The notes beneath the pieces are model-generated. The model did no database searches, was not told the DNA's origin, and was given only the letters and a program-made list of their open reading frames with translations. A DNA stretch of 22,799 nt from Gallionellaceae bacterium (GTDB taxonomy: Bacteria > Pseudomonadota > Gammaproteobacteria > Burkholderiales > Gallionellaceae), in the NCBI GenBank assembly GCA_021731185.1, contig JAKFXW010000202.1:1-22799 (forward strand). Reading direction: 5' to 3'. Within the stretch, counting starts at the first letter, position 1. Each line of letters begins with the position of its first letter. The translations under genes were made by a program, and so were the position numbers. Below, in pieces: positions 7,537 to 14,558 of this stretch.

Positions 7537-7875
7537 TTATAAGGCCTCCACGCCGGTTTCGCCGGTGCGGATGCGGATGACTTGCTCAATGTCATGGACG
7601 AAAATTTTGCCATCGCCGATTTTGCCAGTCTGTGCAGCCTTTTCGATGGCTTCCAAAACTTGTGGAAGCAACTCGGATTTAATGGCGGCTTCCAGTTTTA
7701 CTTTGGGCAGAAAGTCCACCACATATTCCGCGCCACGATACAGTTCGGTGTGCCCTTTTTGCCGCCCGAAACCTTTGACTTCGGTTACCGTAATGCCCTG
7801 CACACCAATTGCGGTGAGCGCTTCACGCACCTCATCAAGCTTGAACGGTTTGATAATCGCGGTGACCATTTTCAT
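7537..7875 (-). CDS. glnK: Nitrogen regulatory protein PII (GlnK)
   Basis: A 112-residue PII signal protein that senses 2-oxoglutarate, ATP/ADP and glutamine status. It plugs the AmtB pore when nitrogen is plentiful. The start at 7875 (MKMVTAIIKPFKLDEVREAL) is chosen because an AAGGAG site lies six bases upstream and the N-terminus then matches the family; the frame is open to 7914 but those codons are not expected. The T-loop (GRQKGHTELYRGAEYVVDF) contains Tyr51, the uridylylation residue. The B-loop (KIGDGKIFVHDIEQVIRIRTGE) is also complete. It lies between the porin gene (53 nt gap) and amtB (9 nt gap), so it should be in one transcript under the upstream sigma-54-type promoter. By linkage to amtB it is called GlnK rather than GlnB. 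Confidence 0.96.
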   Translation of the reverse strand: MKMVTAIIKPFKLDEVREALTAIGVQGITVTEVKGFGRQKGHTELYRGAEYVVDFLPKVKLEAAIKSELLPQVLEAIEKAAQTGKIGDGKIFVHDIEQVIRIRTGETGVEAL

Positions 7876-7928
7876 TTGGTTCTCCTTGAATTTAACAATG
7901 ATAGAAATGGCCAATTAGAATTGGCTGA

Positions 7929-9062
7929 TTAAAATTTATAGACAGCTTGCACGGCATAAGAAGTTTGATTCTTCTTGGCAGTGCCATCATTTTGCAGGAA
8001 GGCGTCCATGTCTGATTTGTCGAGCCGCACCTCACCACGCAATTCCATGTTTTCAGCCGCAGCATATCCAACTGTTGCGGTATTGGATGCTAACTTCTGC
8101 ACCAAGCCCGAGCGGAAACCATCTTTGTCATCGAAAGCTTCGTGCCGGTATGAAGCGCGCCATGTGTCGTTAAATTGGTAGTTTGCATACAATGCCAACG
8201 CATTCCACTTTGCCTGGCTACCTAGCGTTATCGCGTCATCCTGGCGGCCATTAGCATAATTAAACACAAAATTAAGCTTGTCGCTGGCAGTGATGGTGCC
8301 AACCATGTCCAAGTATCGCCGTGTACCAATGGCGGCACCTGCTTCCTTGCCACTGTAGTAAGAGGTCGCCAGCGAGAACATGCTGAACGGAGCCAGAATG
8401 AGTCCCAGTTCGGTGGTTTTTGTGGGTGTGTTAGGGGAAGTAACCAGATCCCAGCCGTTATTGACTCCAGCGATCAGGGTAATCTTGTCGCTCGCCGCGT
8501 AAATCGCTCTTGTGCCGGTATGGGTGTAAGGACCCCAGCCGAACATCCATGCGCGTGAATAGTTTTTATTGGACGGTGTTGTAATCAGTTCTGCCCCAGC
8601 AAGCGTGGCAAACTTGCCGCCGATAACGGTTAATGCGCCAGTCGTATAACTTGCATAGGCCTGTGTCACGTCCAGGTTAGACGTTCCCAAGCCAACGGAG
8701 GAAATCGTGGGCGCATCCTGCCCGGCAGTCAGGTTTAGATAACCCCCCGCGCCTTCTTTGGGCATTTTGGAAACAATAAGCGCGGCCTGGTGCAGATTGA
8801 AACTGCTGAATTTATGGGTCGTTGTTGCTCCGGGTGTGTCGAGTATGCGTGAGTTGACGCCTGGGCTAACAAATAAACCCGTGCTGTTCATCTTGTTGTA
8901 TGCAACGTCAAGATAGCCAGAAACAGAAATGCCGGAAGCATCCAGAACGTCGGAGACAGTAGGGGCTGGCATGTTCATGTTTGCCGGCGCGTCTGCCGCC
9001 ATAACCACACTGGGAACAATTGCTGCAGTTAGGATAAAAGTATTCAGTAGATGACGTTTCAT
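7929..9062 (-). CDS. Outer-membrane porin of the glnK-amtB operon (BBP2/OmpL-like)
   Basis: A 377-residue outer-membrane beta-barrel protein. A signal peptide is visible (MKRHLLNTFILTAAIVPSVVMAADAP), preceded by an AAGGG ribosome-binding site. The mature part begins with a short linker and SGISVSGYLDVAYNKM, then alternating strands such as FNLHQAALIVSKMP, GGYLNLTAG and LDVTQAYASYT. The central SRAWMFGWGPYTHTGTRAIYA motif is, from memory, typical of the beta-barrel-porin-2 (OmpL-like) group. It ends in YAVQAVYKF with a terminal Phe, the barrel-assembly signal. It is the first gene of a unit with glnK and amtB, and the only one directly behind the sigma-54-like promoter, so it probably helps nitrogen compounds pass the outer membrane under nitrogen limitation. 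Substrate is inferred only from context. Confidence 0.82.
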   Translation of the reverse strand: MKRHLLNTFILTAAIVPSVVMAADAPANMNMPAPTVSDVLDASGISVSGYLDVAYNKMNSTGLFVSPGVNSRILDTPGATTTHKFSSFNLHQAALIVSKMPKEGAGGYLNLTAGQDAPTISSVGLGTSNLDVTQAYASYTTGALTVIGGKFATLAGAELITTPSNKNYSRAWMFGWGPYTHTGTRAIYAASDKITLIAGVNNGWDLVTSPNTPTKTTELGLILAPFSMFSLATSYYSGKEAGAAIGTRRYLDMVGTITASDKLNFVFNYANGRQDDAITLGSQAKWNALALYANYQFNDTWRASYRHEAFDDKDGFRSGLVQKLASNTATVGYAAAENMELRGEVRLDKSDMDAFLQNDGTAKKNQTSYAVQAVYKF

Positions 9063-9133
9063 AATAATCCCTTCTTAAAGTAGTGTAGAGTTAACGATAA
9101 AGTAGTACGGTTTATATCCCGTAGCCACCATTT

Positions 9134-9149
9134 AGCATCATCCATGCCA
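9134..9149 (-). promoter_or_regulatory. Sigma-54 (RpoN) promoter for porin-glnK-amtB
   Basis: On the minus strand this reads TGGCATGGATGATGCT, against the consensus TGGCACG-N4-TTGCT: two mismatches, with the invariant GG and GC at the right spacing. Transcription would start near 9122, leaving about a 60-nt leader before the porin. A nitrogen-controlled operon is exactly where such a promoter is expected. Confidence 0.8.
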
Positions 9150-9193
9150 CTACTTTTTTAATTTAAAAAACAAGTCATTAATTAATTTTTAAC

Positions 9194-9263
9194 TTGAATG
9201 CATCATAACTTTGCACCAATTGCAGGCAGGCTGAAGGCAATACGCACCATTTGAATGCATCAT
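9194..9263. promoter_or_regulatory. Candidate NtrC-binding region upstream of the sigma-54 promoter
   Basis: Two GCACCA half sites (9213-9218 and 9244-9249), 31 bp or about three helical turns apart, match one arm of the NtrC consensus GCACYA-N4-TRGTGC; the second arms are poor. A 13-bp direct repeat ttgaatgcatcat (9194-9206, 9251-9263) brackets them. They lie about 90-125 bp upstream of the predicted start, a usual enhancer distance. Confidence 0.5.
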
Positions 9264-9275
9264 CCACTTGAGGAA

Positions 9276-9466
9276 CCTCTATAAATCCAAATCCCGTCGC
9301 GATGCTGCGTTGCTCAAGAAATTTTAACGCTTACATATCAAACATATGCGGCGCGCTAAAATTTCTTTCGCGCCTTGCCTAGCTTATAACCAGCCACTTG
9401 GCTGCCGTCTTTTGGTGGCCTAGTGGAATGGCTAGTTGTTTCATCAGGATTTTGAATTTATAGAGG
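9276..9466 (+). repeat. MITE-like palindromic repeat, left copy (inverted pair around ubiK)
   Basis: The element is bounded by perfect 11-bp inverted ends cctctataaat (9276-9286) and atttatagagg (9456-9466). Just outside are direct repeats cttgagg (9267-9273, 9471-9477), possibly a target duplication. Inside is a hairpin (aagaaattttaacgc facing gcgctaaaatttctt). Its right part (9382-9447) matches the inverted copy at 9898-9963 at 63 of 66 positions; 9294-9379 matches 9984-10069 at roughly 70 percent without gaps. Together with the promoter sites it accounts for most of the gene-free stretch 9063-9552. Confidence 0.8.
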
Positions 9467-9552
9467 CTCCCTTGAGGTAAAACCGCTTTCACTACGAAAG
9501 AATTTGCTACACTACAAAATCCATTGAAATAATTATTCAGACGGAGCAAGCC

Positions 9553-9795
9553 ATGATAAATAAAAACTTTTTAGACGAGATTTCTGCCAAATTGAGCAAA
9601 GCTGTGGCTCAAAGTCCGGCCAAAGATATTGAGAAAAATGCCCGCGCCTTACTCGCGCAGGGCTTTGCTAAACTTGATTTGGTTACCCGTGAAGAGTTTG
9701 ATGTGCAGACCCAGCTTCTATCGCGTACCGTGCAAAGATTGGGTGAGCTGGAAGCTAAAGTTGCAGCCCTCGAAGCGCAGAAACAGTCGCATTAA
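9553..9795 (+). CDS. ubiK: Ubiquinone biosynthesis accessory factor UbiK (YqiC/BMFP family)
   Basis: An 80-residue protein of the BMFP (YqiC) family, known in enterobacteria as UbiK, which with UbiJ supports assembly of the late ubiquinone-biosynthesis enzymes under aerobic conditions. A GGAG ribosome-binding site (9543-9546) lies six bases before the ATG. The sequence shows the family pattern: an amphipathic N-terminal helix (FLDEISAKLSKAV), a middle region with NARALLAQGFAKLDLVTREEFDVQTQLL, and a C-terminal coiled coil (about 50-77, RTVQRLGELEAKVAALEAQ). Length is normal. It precedes comM in the same direction, an order often seen in proteobacteria, but here it is flanked on both sides by inverted repeats, so co-transcription with comM is uncertain. 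Confidence 0.9.
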   Translation: MINKNFLDEISAKLSKAVAQSPAKDIEKNARALLAQGFAKLDLVTREEFDVQTQLLSRTVQRLGELEAKVAALEAQKQSH

Positions 9796-9878
9796 CGTTG
9801 TTAAATTTCTGGTCGTGTAATGTAGCAACAGGCCGTGTTCGTGTCAGCGTTAAAATTTGGTTAACTGCTTAGCAGGGG

Positions 9879-10069
9879 CTTTGAAAAATTCAAACTACTG
9901 ATGAAACAACTAGCCATTCCACTAGGCCACCAAAAGACGGTGTCCAAGTGGCTGGTTATAAGCCAGACCAAATTATTCAGTCAAGCGGGACGCGAACAAA
10001 AAATTATGACGACGCATACATTTGATATGTTAGGAGTAATTTTTTGCGAGCAACACAGTATGGCGACGG
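9879..10069 (-). repeat. MITE-like palindromic repeat, right copy (inverted)
   Basis: Inverted counterpart of the element at 9276-9466. The core 9898-9963 is 63/66 identical; the outer part 9984-10069 is about 70 percent identical with an extra stretch of about 18 bp between them. Its core also folds on itself (ccactaggccacc against ggtgtccaagtgg, 11 of 13 pairs). Weak similarity continues to the comM start codon, so the comM GGAGG site (10068-10072) lies on the element's edge. It fills most of the 287-bp gap between ubiK and comM. Confidence 0.8.
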
Positions 10070-10082
10070 AGGTTGAATTTTT

Positions 10083-11579
10083 ATGTCCCTAGCCGTTCTT
10101 TACAGCCGCGCCTTGTCCGGCATGGATGCCCCTTTGGTGACCGTCGAAGTGCATCTGGCTAACGGCTTACCAGCCTTCACCATTGTCGGCCTGCCTGAAG
10201 CCGAGGTGAAAGAGAGCAAAGATCGCGTCCGCGCAGCCTTACTAACTTGTCAATTTGAATTCCCCGCTCGTCGCATCACTGTCAATTTAGCACCTGCTGA
10301 TCTGCCCAAAGAAAGCGGGCGTTTTGATTTGCCTATTGCACTGGGCATTCTCGCTGCATCAGGACAAATTCCACATGAGCGTTTGGCTGAATATGAATTT
10401 GCAGGAGAGTTGGCACTCACTGGAGAGTTGCGTCCGATACGCGGCGCGCTAGCGATGACTTTTCAAGCGGCGCACAGCGGACGTGCATTTATTCTCCCTG
10501 AAGTGAACGCAGTTGAAGCCGCTTTGGTGGAAAATGCTGTGGTCTATCCCGCGCAATCATTATTACAAGTGGCGGCACATTTGGCTGGTCGTGCGGTGCT
10601 CACACGCCAGCGTACCAGCGAGCAAATCAGCCCCGCTAGCTACTTGGATATGCGCGATGTTAAGGGTCAGGGTCAGGTTAAACGTGCGCTGGAAATTGCA
10701 GCAGCTGGCGGGCATAGCGTGTTGATGTCCGGTCCGCCGGGTACGGGTAAATCCATGCTGGCGGCGCGTTTCCCGGGTATTTTACCAAACATGACACAGG
10801 CTGAGGCGTTGGAAAGTGCTGCCATGCAATCACTCGGTGGCATGTTTGATATAAAAAATTGGCGCACTCGCCCTTATCGTGCGCCGCACCACACTGCGTC
10901 CGCCGTGGCTTTGGTGGGGGGCGGCAGCAATCCGCGCCCGGGTGAAATTTCCATTGCTATGCACGGCGTTTTATTTTTAGATGAACTGCCCGAATTTGAT
11001 CGGCATGTATTAGAAGTGCTGCGCGAGCCTTTGGAAAGTGGCCGGATTACCATATCGCGTGCCGCACGACGAGCCGATTTTCGCGCCCAGTTTCAATTAG
11101 TCGCCGCGATGAACCCCTGCCCCTGCGGCTATCTGGGACACTACAACGGCAAGTGTCATTGCACGCCCGATCAGGTGGCGCGCTACCGGGGCAAAATTTC
11201 CGGGCCATTACTGGATCGCATAGACATCCAAATAGAAGTGCCCGCTGTGCCGCAAGAAAATTTGCTCAAGCAGGCCGATGGAGAACTCAGTGTGAATATG
11301 CAGCAGCGCGTAGAAAATGCGCGGCAACGTGCGCTGCATCGACAACAAAAACCCAATGCCCAACTTGCCGTGCGCGAGATTGACAGTGTGTGTGTGCCGG
11401 ACAAAGCCAGTCGCGAAATGTTGCAACAGGCCATCAGCCGCCTGGGACTATCCGCCCGCGCGTATCACCGCATCCTCAAAGTGGCGCGCACCATTGCCGA
11501 TTTGGACGAGAGCGAAAATTTATCTATGACGCACATTGCCGAAGCGGTGCAGTATCGAAGGATGGATAAAAAAAGTTAG
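10083..11579 (+). CDS. comM: ComM/YifB family AAA+ ATPase (Mg-chelatase-like)
   Basis: A 498-residue AAA+ ATPase of the ComM (YifB) family; ComM is a hexameric helicase promoting DNA branch migration during natural transformation. The N-terminal domain is a Lon-substrate-like fold (VEVHLANGLPAFTIVGLPEAEVKESKDRVRAAL). The ATPase core shows Walker A GPPGTGKS at 217-224, Walker B VLFLDELPEF near 296-305, and the family Cys-rich segment AMNPCPCGYLGHYNGKCHCTPDQVARYRGKISGPLLDRIDI. The C-terminal Mg-chelatase-like helical domain ends in SMTHIAEAVQYRRMD. Length is normal. The start has GGAGG (10068-10072) ten bases upstream. Family members occur in species not known to be competent, so natural transformation cannot be concluded from this gene alone. 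Confidence 0.95.
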   Translation: MSLAVLYSRALSGMDAPLVTVEVHLANGLPAFTIVGLPEAEVKESKDRVRAALLTCQFEFPARRITVNLAPADLPKESGRFDLPIALGILAASGQIPHERLAEYEFAGELALTGELRPIRGALAMTFQAAHSGRAFILPEVNAVEAALVENAVVYPAQSLLQVAAHLAGRAVLTRQRTSEQISPASYLDMRDVKGQGQVKRALEIAAAGGHSVLMSGPPGTGKSMLAARFPGILPNMTQAEALESAAMQSLGGMFDIKNWRTRPYRAPHHTASAVALVGGGSNPRPGEISIAMHGVLFLDELPEFDRHVLEVLREPLESGRITISRAARRADFRAQFQLVAAMNPCPCGYLGHYNGKCHCTPDQVARYRGKISGPLLDRIDIQIEVPAVPQENLLKQADGELSVNMQQRVENARQRALHRQQKPNAQLAVREIDSVCVPDKASREMLQQAISRLGLSARAYHRILKVARTIADLDESENLSMTHIAEAVQYRRMDKKS

Positions 11580-11584
11580 TTCGC

Positions 11585-11616
11585 GCAGATGATTGACCCG
11601 GCAGATGATTGACTCG
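11585..11616 (+). repeat. Two tandem 16-bp units after comM
   Basis: gcagatgattgacccg (11585-11600) is followed directly by gcagatgattgactcg (11601-11616), one base different. It lies just after the comM stop and before the antitoxin ribosome-binding site. No function is evident. Confidence 0.7.
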
Positions 11617-11665
11617 GGCAGCACTTCCCCGCATACTGCTAGCGTACATTATTAAGGACAGAATT

Positions 11666-11923
11666 ATGGATGCAATTCATGCCGGAATTACGATTGGGGT
11701 GACCGAGTTACGCGAGTCGCCAACCCGTATTCTCAAGCGCGCAGAAGATGAAGATCAAGCGGTCGCCATCTTGAACCACAACAAGCCTGCGGGTTACATT
11801 GTTTCGCCCAAGATGATGGAGGTAATGCTGGATTCCATCGCTGACCGTATTTCTGAGAATCGTGCAAAGTCACGCATCTCGACTCTGAGCAAGGCACGTA
11901 AAATTAAATTAGACGAATTATGA
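11666..11923 (+). CDS. Type II antitoxin, Phd/YefM (StbD-like) family
   Basis: An 85-residue antitoxin expected to bind and neutralise the RelE-type toxin encoded downstream and to repress its own operon. The start at 11666 (MDAIHAGITIGVTELRESPTRIL) is preceded by AAGGA seven bases upstream; the frame is open from 11609 but those codons have no such signal. The Phd/YefM fold is recognised from ITIGVTELRESPTRILKRAEDEDQAVAILNHNKPAGYIVSPKMMEVM, resembling the StbD antitoxin. The C-terminal SENRAKSRISTLSKARKIKLDEL would be the toxin-binding tail. The pair is unusual in that the toxin does not follow within a few bases but 185 nt later. The family call is good; the pairing is inferred from proximity and orientation. 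Confidence 0.85.
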   Translation: MDAIHAGITIGVTELRESPTRILKRAEDEDQAVAILNHNKPAGYIVSPKMMEVMLDSIADRISENRAKSRISTLSKARKIKLDEL

Positions 11924-12045
11924 AATGCCAAGCTGCAACTGCTTATCTTAGATAATGCTAGGTTAATACAAGATACTAACTCCCCTATGTTTGGTAACTA
12001 TAGTTAAAAGTTAATTAAATAGTTGTAAGCTCATTAAATACGCGC

Positions 12046-12074
12046 TTGACAAATTAGATAGTGAGCGCTAACAT
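12046..12074 (+). promoter_or_regulatory. Candidate sigma-70 promoter for the toxin gene
   Basis: A perfect -35 TTGACA (12046-12051) and a -10 TAACAT (12069-12074, four of six) are separated by 17 bp. Transcription would start near 12081, upstream of the toxin ATG at 12109. It overlaps a small palindrome (gagcgct). It would allow toxin expression separate from the antitoxin. Confidence 0.55.
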
Positions 12075-12108
12075 GCACGAAGATTATTTATCGACGGGTG
12101 GGTTGGGC

Positions 12109-12414
12109 ATGATTAAAGCAATTTACGACTTAGCAATTCATCCTCTAGCCGAGAAGGAATGGGGAAAATTGGATGGCAGCATCAAGCGTCGCTTTAAGGA
12201 AAAACTCGCCAAGGAGCGACTCCGGCAACCCAGAGTGGCGAAAGATGTGTTACGCGAATTGCCTGATTGCTACAAAATTAAAATCACTACCCCGCAGTTT
12301 CGCCTTATTTATCATGTCAACGATCAAGATCGAGTGTTAACGATCGTAGCCATCGCAACTAGAAATGATGTGTATGAAGAATTGCGGAGCAGGCTTGCGA
12401 GAGGCGTAGAATAG
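12109..12414 (+). CDS. RelE-family toxin (mRNA interferase)
   Basis: A 101-residue toxin of the RelE/ParE superfamily; RelE cleaves mRNA in the ribosomal A site. The alignment with E. coli RelE is easy by eye: LPDCYKIKITTPQFRLIYHV matches MPDCYKIKLRSSGYRLVYQV. The RelE catalytic set is present as K56, K58, R65, R85 and Y89, so the toxin should be active rather than decayed. The start at 12109 (MIKAIYDLAIHPLAEKEW) matches the family N-terminus. Upstream in-frame GTG (12061) and ATG (12073) exist, but they would overlap the candidate -10 region. The ribosome-binding site is weak (gggtggg). It lies 185 nt after the antitoxin and converges on rlpA with only 52 nt between them; no clear terminator is seen there. 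Confidence 0.88.
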   Translation: MIKAIYDLAIHPLAEKEWGKLDGSIKRRFKEKLAKERLRQPRVAKDVLRELPDCYKIKITTPQFRLIYHVNDQDRVLTIVAIATRNDVYEELRSRLARGVE

Positions 12415-12466
12415 CCAAGGTGCGTAAGTCCTGCATCAATTACTGTCATGCCTTTTTAACGCGCAG

Positions 12467-13354
12467 CTAATGCACGCTCAAAAACGGTCTAAATCCTAAT
12501 TTTGCTTCCATTTTCACCGCAGCAGCGCGCGCTTCTGCATGAGTTTTGTAGGGGCCGATATGCACTCGTACCAATTGATCTTTTTTCTGATACAGCACTA
12601 TTTGTTTGCCGCTGCCTTCAAATTCTGCACTCATGCGCGCGTGAAAACTTTCCGCGCTGGCGGGGGATTGAAAGGCTGCCAATTGTAGATATATGGTGCG
12701 CAAACCTGGCACATTTTTTTCAATGGGGATAGCGGTTGGTTGTAGAGGGGTGACTTCTACTGGGTCGTTAACGGTGATGGGGGGCAGACTGTCATCGGGC
12801 GATATACTTTCCACTTCAACCTCGGCACTGCCGCTGGCGATCATGCCCAGTTTATAGGCGGCGGTATACGATAAATCAATCAAACGGCTGTGCATAAACG
12901 GGCCGCGGTCATTCACACGCACGACGATGGATTTGTTGTTGGACAGATTGGTCACTCGCGCATAACTGGGCAGGGGCAGAGTGGGGTGGGCGGCGGTCAT
13001 GGCATACATGTCATACACATCGCCATTGGCAGTGCGTTTGCCATGAAATTTTTTGCCGTACCATGAAGCGCTGCCGCGCTCTTTGTAATTGCCCGGCTTG
13101 TTCAGCGGCACATAGGTTTTACCCAGCGCAACATATTGGCGGTTGGCGTAGCGGTGCAAGGGTTCGGCTCGGGGAATGGCATTGGGGATAGCATCTAGGT
13201 TCGCGGGCGCGTTGGCATCTGGCCCATCACCGGGGAGAAAGCCGCCGCTGGTAATCGATTTCGCTGCGGGTGTTTCTACGCTGCGTTGCGGTGTGCTGCT
13301 GCACGCGGCGAATAAAAGCACGCTGCTGAAAACCAAAATAAATTTACTGTTCAT
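12467..13354 (-). CDS. rlpA: Septal ring lytic transglycosylase RlpA (lipoprotein)
   Basis: A 295-residue outer-membrane lipoprotein of the RlpA family; in Pseudomonas aeruginosa it is a lytic transglycosylase cutting denuded glycan at the septum. The signal peptide ends in LFAAC with lipid-carrying Cys18. A Pro/Ala-rich linker precedes the double-psi beta-barrel domain (about 93-178), recognised by GSASWYGKKFHGKRTANGD, AAHPTLPLPSYARVTN and VRVNDRGPF. A C-terminal SPOR domain (about 218-293, TIYLQLAAFQSPASAESFHARM to LVRVHIGPYKTHAEARAA) binds denuded peptidoglycan. AAGGAG lies seven bases before the ATG. It ends the mreBCD-mrdA-rodA cluster, 100 nt after rodA, linking it to wall growth and division. 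That gap holds a copy of the short 19-bp repeat. Confidence 0.95.
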   Translation of the reverse strand: MNSKFILVFSSVLLFAACSSTPQRSVETPAAKSITSGGFLPGDGPDANAPANLDAIPNAIPRAEPLHRYANRQYVALGKTYVPLNKPGNYKERGSASWYGKKFHGKRTANGDVYDMYAMTAAHPTLPLPSYARVTNLSNNKSIVVRVNDRGPFMHSRLIDLSYTAAYKLGMIASGSAEVEVESISPDDSLPPITVNDPVEVTPLQPTAIPIEKNVPGLRTIYLQLAAFQSPASAESFHARMSAEFEGSGKQIVLYQKKDQLVRVHIGPYKTHAEARAAAVKMEAKLGFRPFLSVH

Positions 13355-13412
13355 TTATATTCTCCTTACACGTCATTCTTTATATCAAGCTCGGTTATTT
13401 TAAGGTGGCCTC

Positions 13413-13431
13413 GCCCCACAAGGGGACAATG
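13413..13431 (-). repeat. Short repeat, copy 3 of 3, between rodA and rlpA
   Basis: The reverse complement reads cattgtccccttgtggggc, identical over 19 bp to the copies at 5982-6000 and 7389-7407. It lies 24 bp after the rodA stop, within the presumed operon. Confidence 0.8.
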
Positions 13432-13454
13432 TGGGCAGTCACAATGCCTGTCCA

Positions 13455-14558
13455 TTAAGTCTGCACTAATTTTTTATGGGTATGAATACTCATCAGCATA
13501 CCAAATCCCAGTAATAAGGTAACCATTGATGTGCCGCCGTAACTGACCAGCGGCAAGGGTACGCCCACCACAGGCAGAATGCCACTGACCATGCCCATAT
13601 TAACAAAAGCATAGGTGAAGAAGGTGAGAGTGATGCTGCCTGCCATCAGGCGCGTAAAGTAGGTGGAGGCGTTGGCAGTAATCATGAAGCCACGAACAAT
13701 AACAAACAAATAAAATCCCAATAATATGATGTTGCCTAGCAGGCCGAACTCTTCCGAGAACACCGCAAAAATAAAATCGGTGGAGCGTTCCGGCAGAAAA
13801 TCCAGATGCGTCTGCGTTCCGTTCAAATACCCCTTGCCAAGTATGCCGCCAGAACCGACTGCGATGGTGGCTTGGATGGTGTGATAGCCCTTGCCCAGTG
13901 CATCTTGCGAGGGATCAAGCAACATGAGGATGCGCAGACGTTGGTAGTCATGCAGTGAGTGCCACAAGAATGGCGCACTGGCTGCCGCTGCTACTGCCAG
14001 CGCGAGCATGACACGCCAGCTTAATCCGGCCAGGAACAATACAAAAAATCCGCTGGCGGCAATTAAAATGGCCGTGCCTAAATCCGGCTGACGCAGAATA
14101 AGTCCAACGGGCAGCAGCAGAAGTAAAGCCGCAACAATATAATTTCTAAAGCGCAGTCGCGCTTCGTACTTTTCAAAATACCACGCCATCATTAACGGCA
14201 CAGCAATTTTCATAATCTCAGAGGGTTGAATGGTAATAATTCCAATATCTAGCCAGCGTCGCGCACCATTATTGATCTCGCCAAACAAGGCCACACCGAT
14301 GAGCAGTGACACGCCAATAACATACATGGGCACGGCGGTACGCATCAGATAATGCAGCGGCAAATTTGCCATCGCCCACAGTGCGACCAGTGCTACGAGT
14401 ATGTTTACCGACTGACCCAGCACGCGATTCCAATTACCGCCGCTGGCACTGTATAGCACCACCAGGCTGGTACACATTAACAGGCCGAGCGCGGTCATCA
14501 ACACCGGGTCCAGGTGTACGATGAAGCGTTCCCACAAGCGATGCTTAGTCCCCTTCAA
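13455..14558 (-). CDS. rodA: Peptidoglycan glycosyltransferase RodA (MrdB, SEDS family)
   Basis: A 367-residue inner-membrane protein that polymerises glycan strands during rod-shaped elongation, working with PBP2. About ten hydrophobic spans are evident. SEDS signatures include VVLYSASG, WLDIGIITIQPSEIMKIAVPL, LRQPDLGTAILI, GSGGILGKGYLNGTQTHLDFLPERSTDFIFAVFSEEFG (with the essential Asp of TDF) and PVVGVPLPLVSYGGTSM. The start codon is TTG (14556-14558), preceded by a run of Gs five bases away that can serve as ribosome-binding site. It overlaps the end of mrdA by 14 nt, so translation is probably coupled. Length matches the family. A later Met would remove the HLDP region, so the TTG start is preferred. 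Confidence 0.96.
   Translation of the reverse strand: MKGTKHRLWERFIVHLDPVLMTALGLLMCTSLVVLYSASGGNWNRVLGQSVNILVALVALWAMANLPLHYLMRTAVPMYVIGVSLLIGVALFGEINNGARRWLDIGIITIQPSEIMKIAVPLMMAWYFEKYEARLRFRNYIVAALLLLLPVGLILRQPDLGTAILIAASGFFVLFLAGLSWRVMLALAVAAAASAPFLWHSLHDYQRLRILMLLDPSQDALGKGYHTIQATIAVGSGGILGKGYLNGTQTHLDFLPERSTDFIFAVFSEEFGLLGNIILLGFYLFVIVRGFMITANASTYFTRLMAGSITLTFFTYAFVNMGMVSGILPVVGVPLPLVSYGGTSMVTLLLGFGMLMSIHTHKKLVQT

Noticed and set aside
7472..7918. Open frame of 148 codons on the plus strand
   Set aside because: Antisense to glnK and the start of amtB, both firmly identified; no ribosome-binding site or domain.
9901..10092. Short open frame upstream of comM
   Set aside because: It consists almost entirely of the inverted repeat's right copy, without a ribosome-binding site.
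12060..12076. Lac-operator-like sequence (gtgagcgctaaca)
   Set aside because: Only partial resemblance over a short palindrome, and no LacI-family regulator gene is nearby.
12061..12108. Upstream GTG/ATG starts for the toxin
   Set aside because: The extra 12-16 residues do not match RelE, and the codons overlap the predicted -10 box; ATG 12109 matches the family N-terminus.
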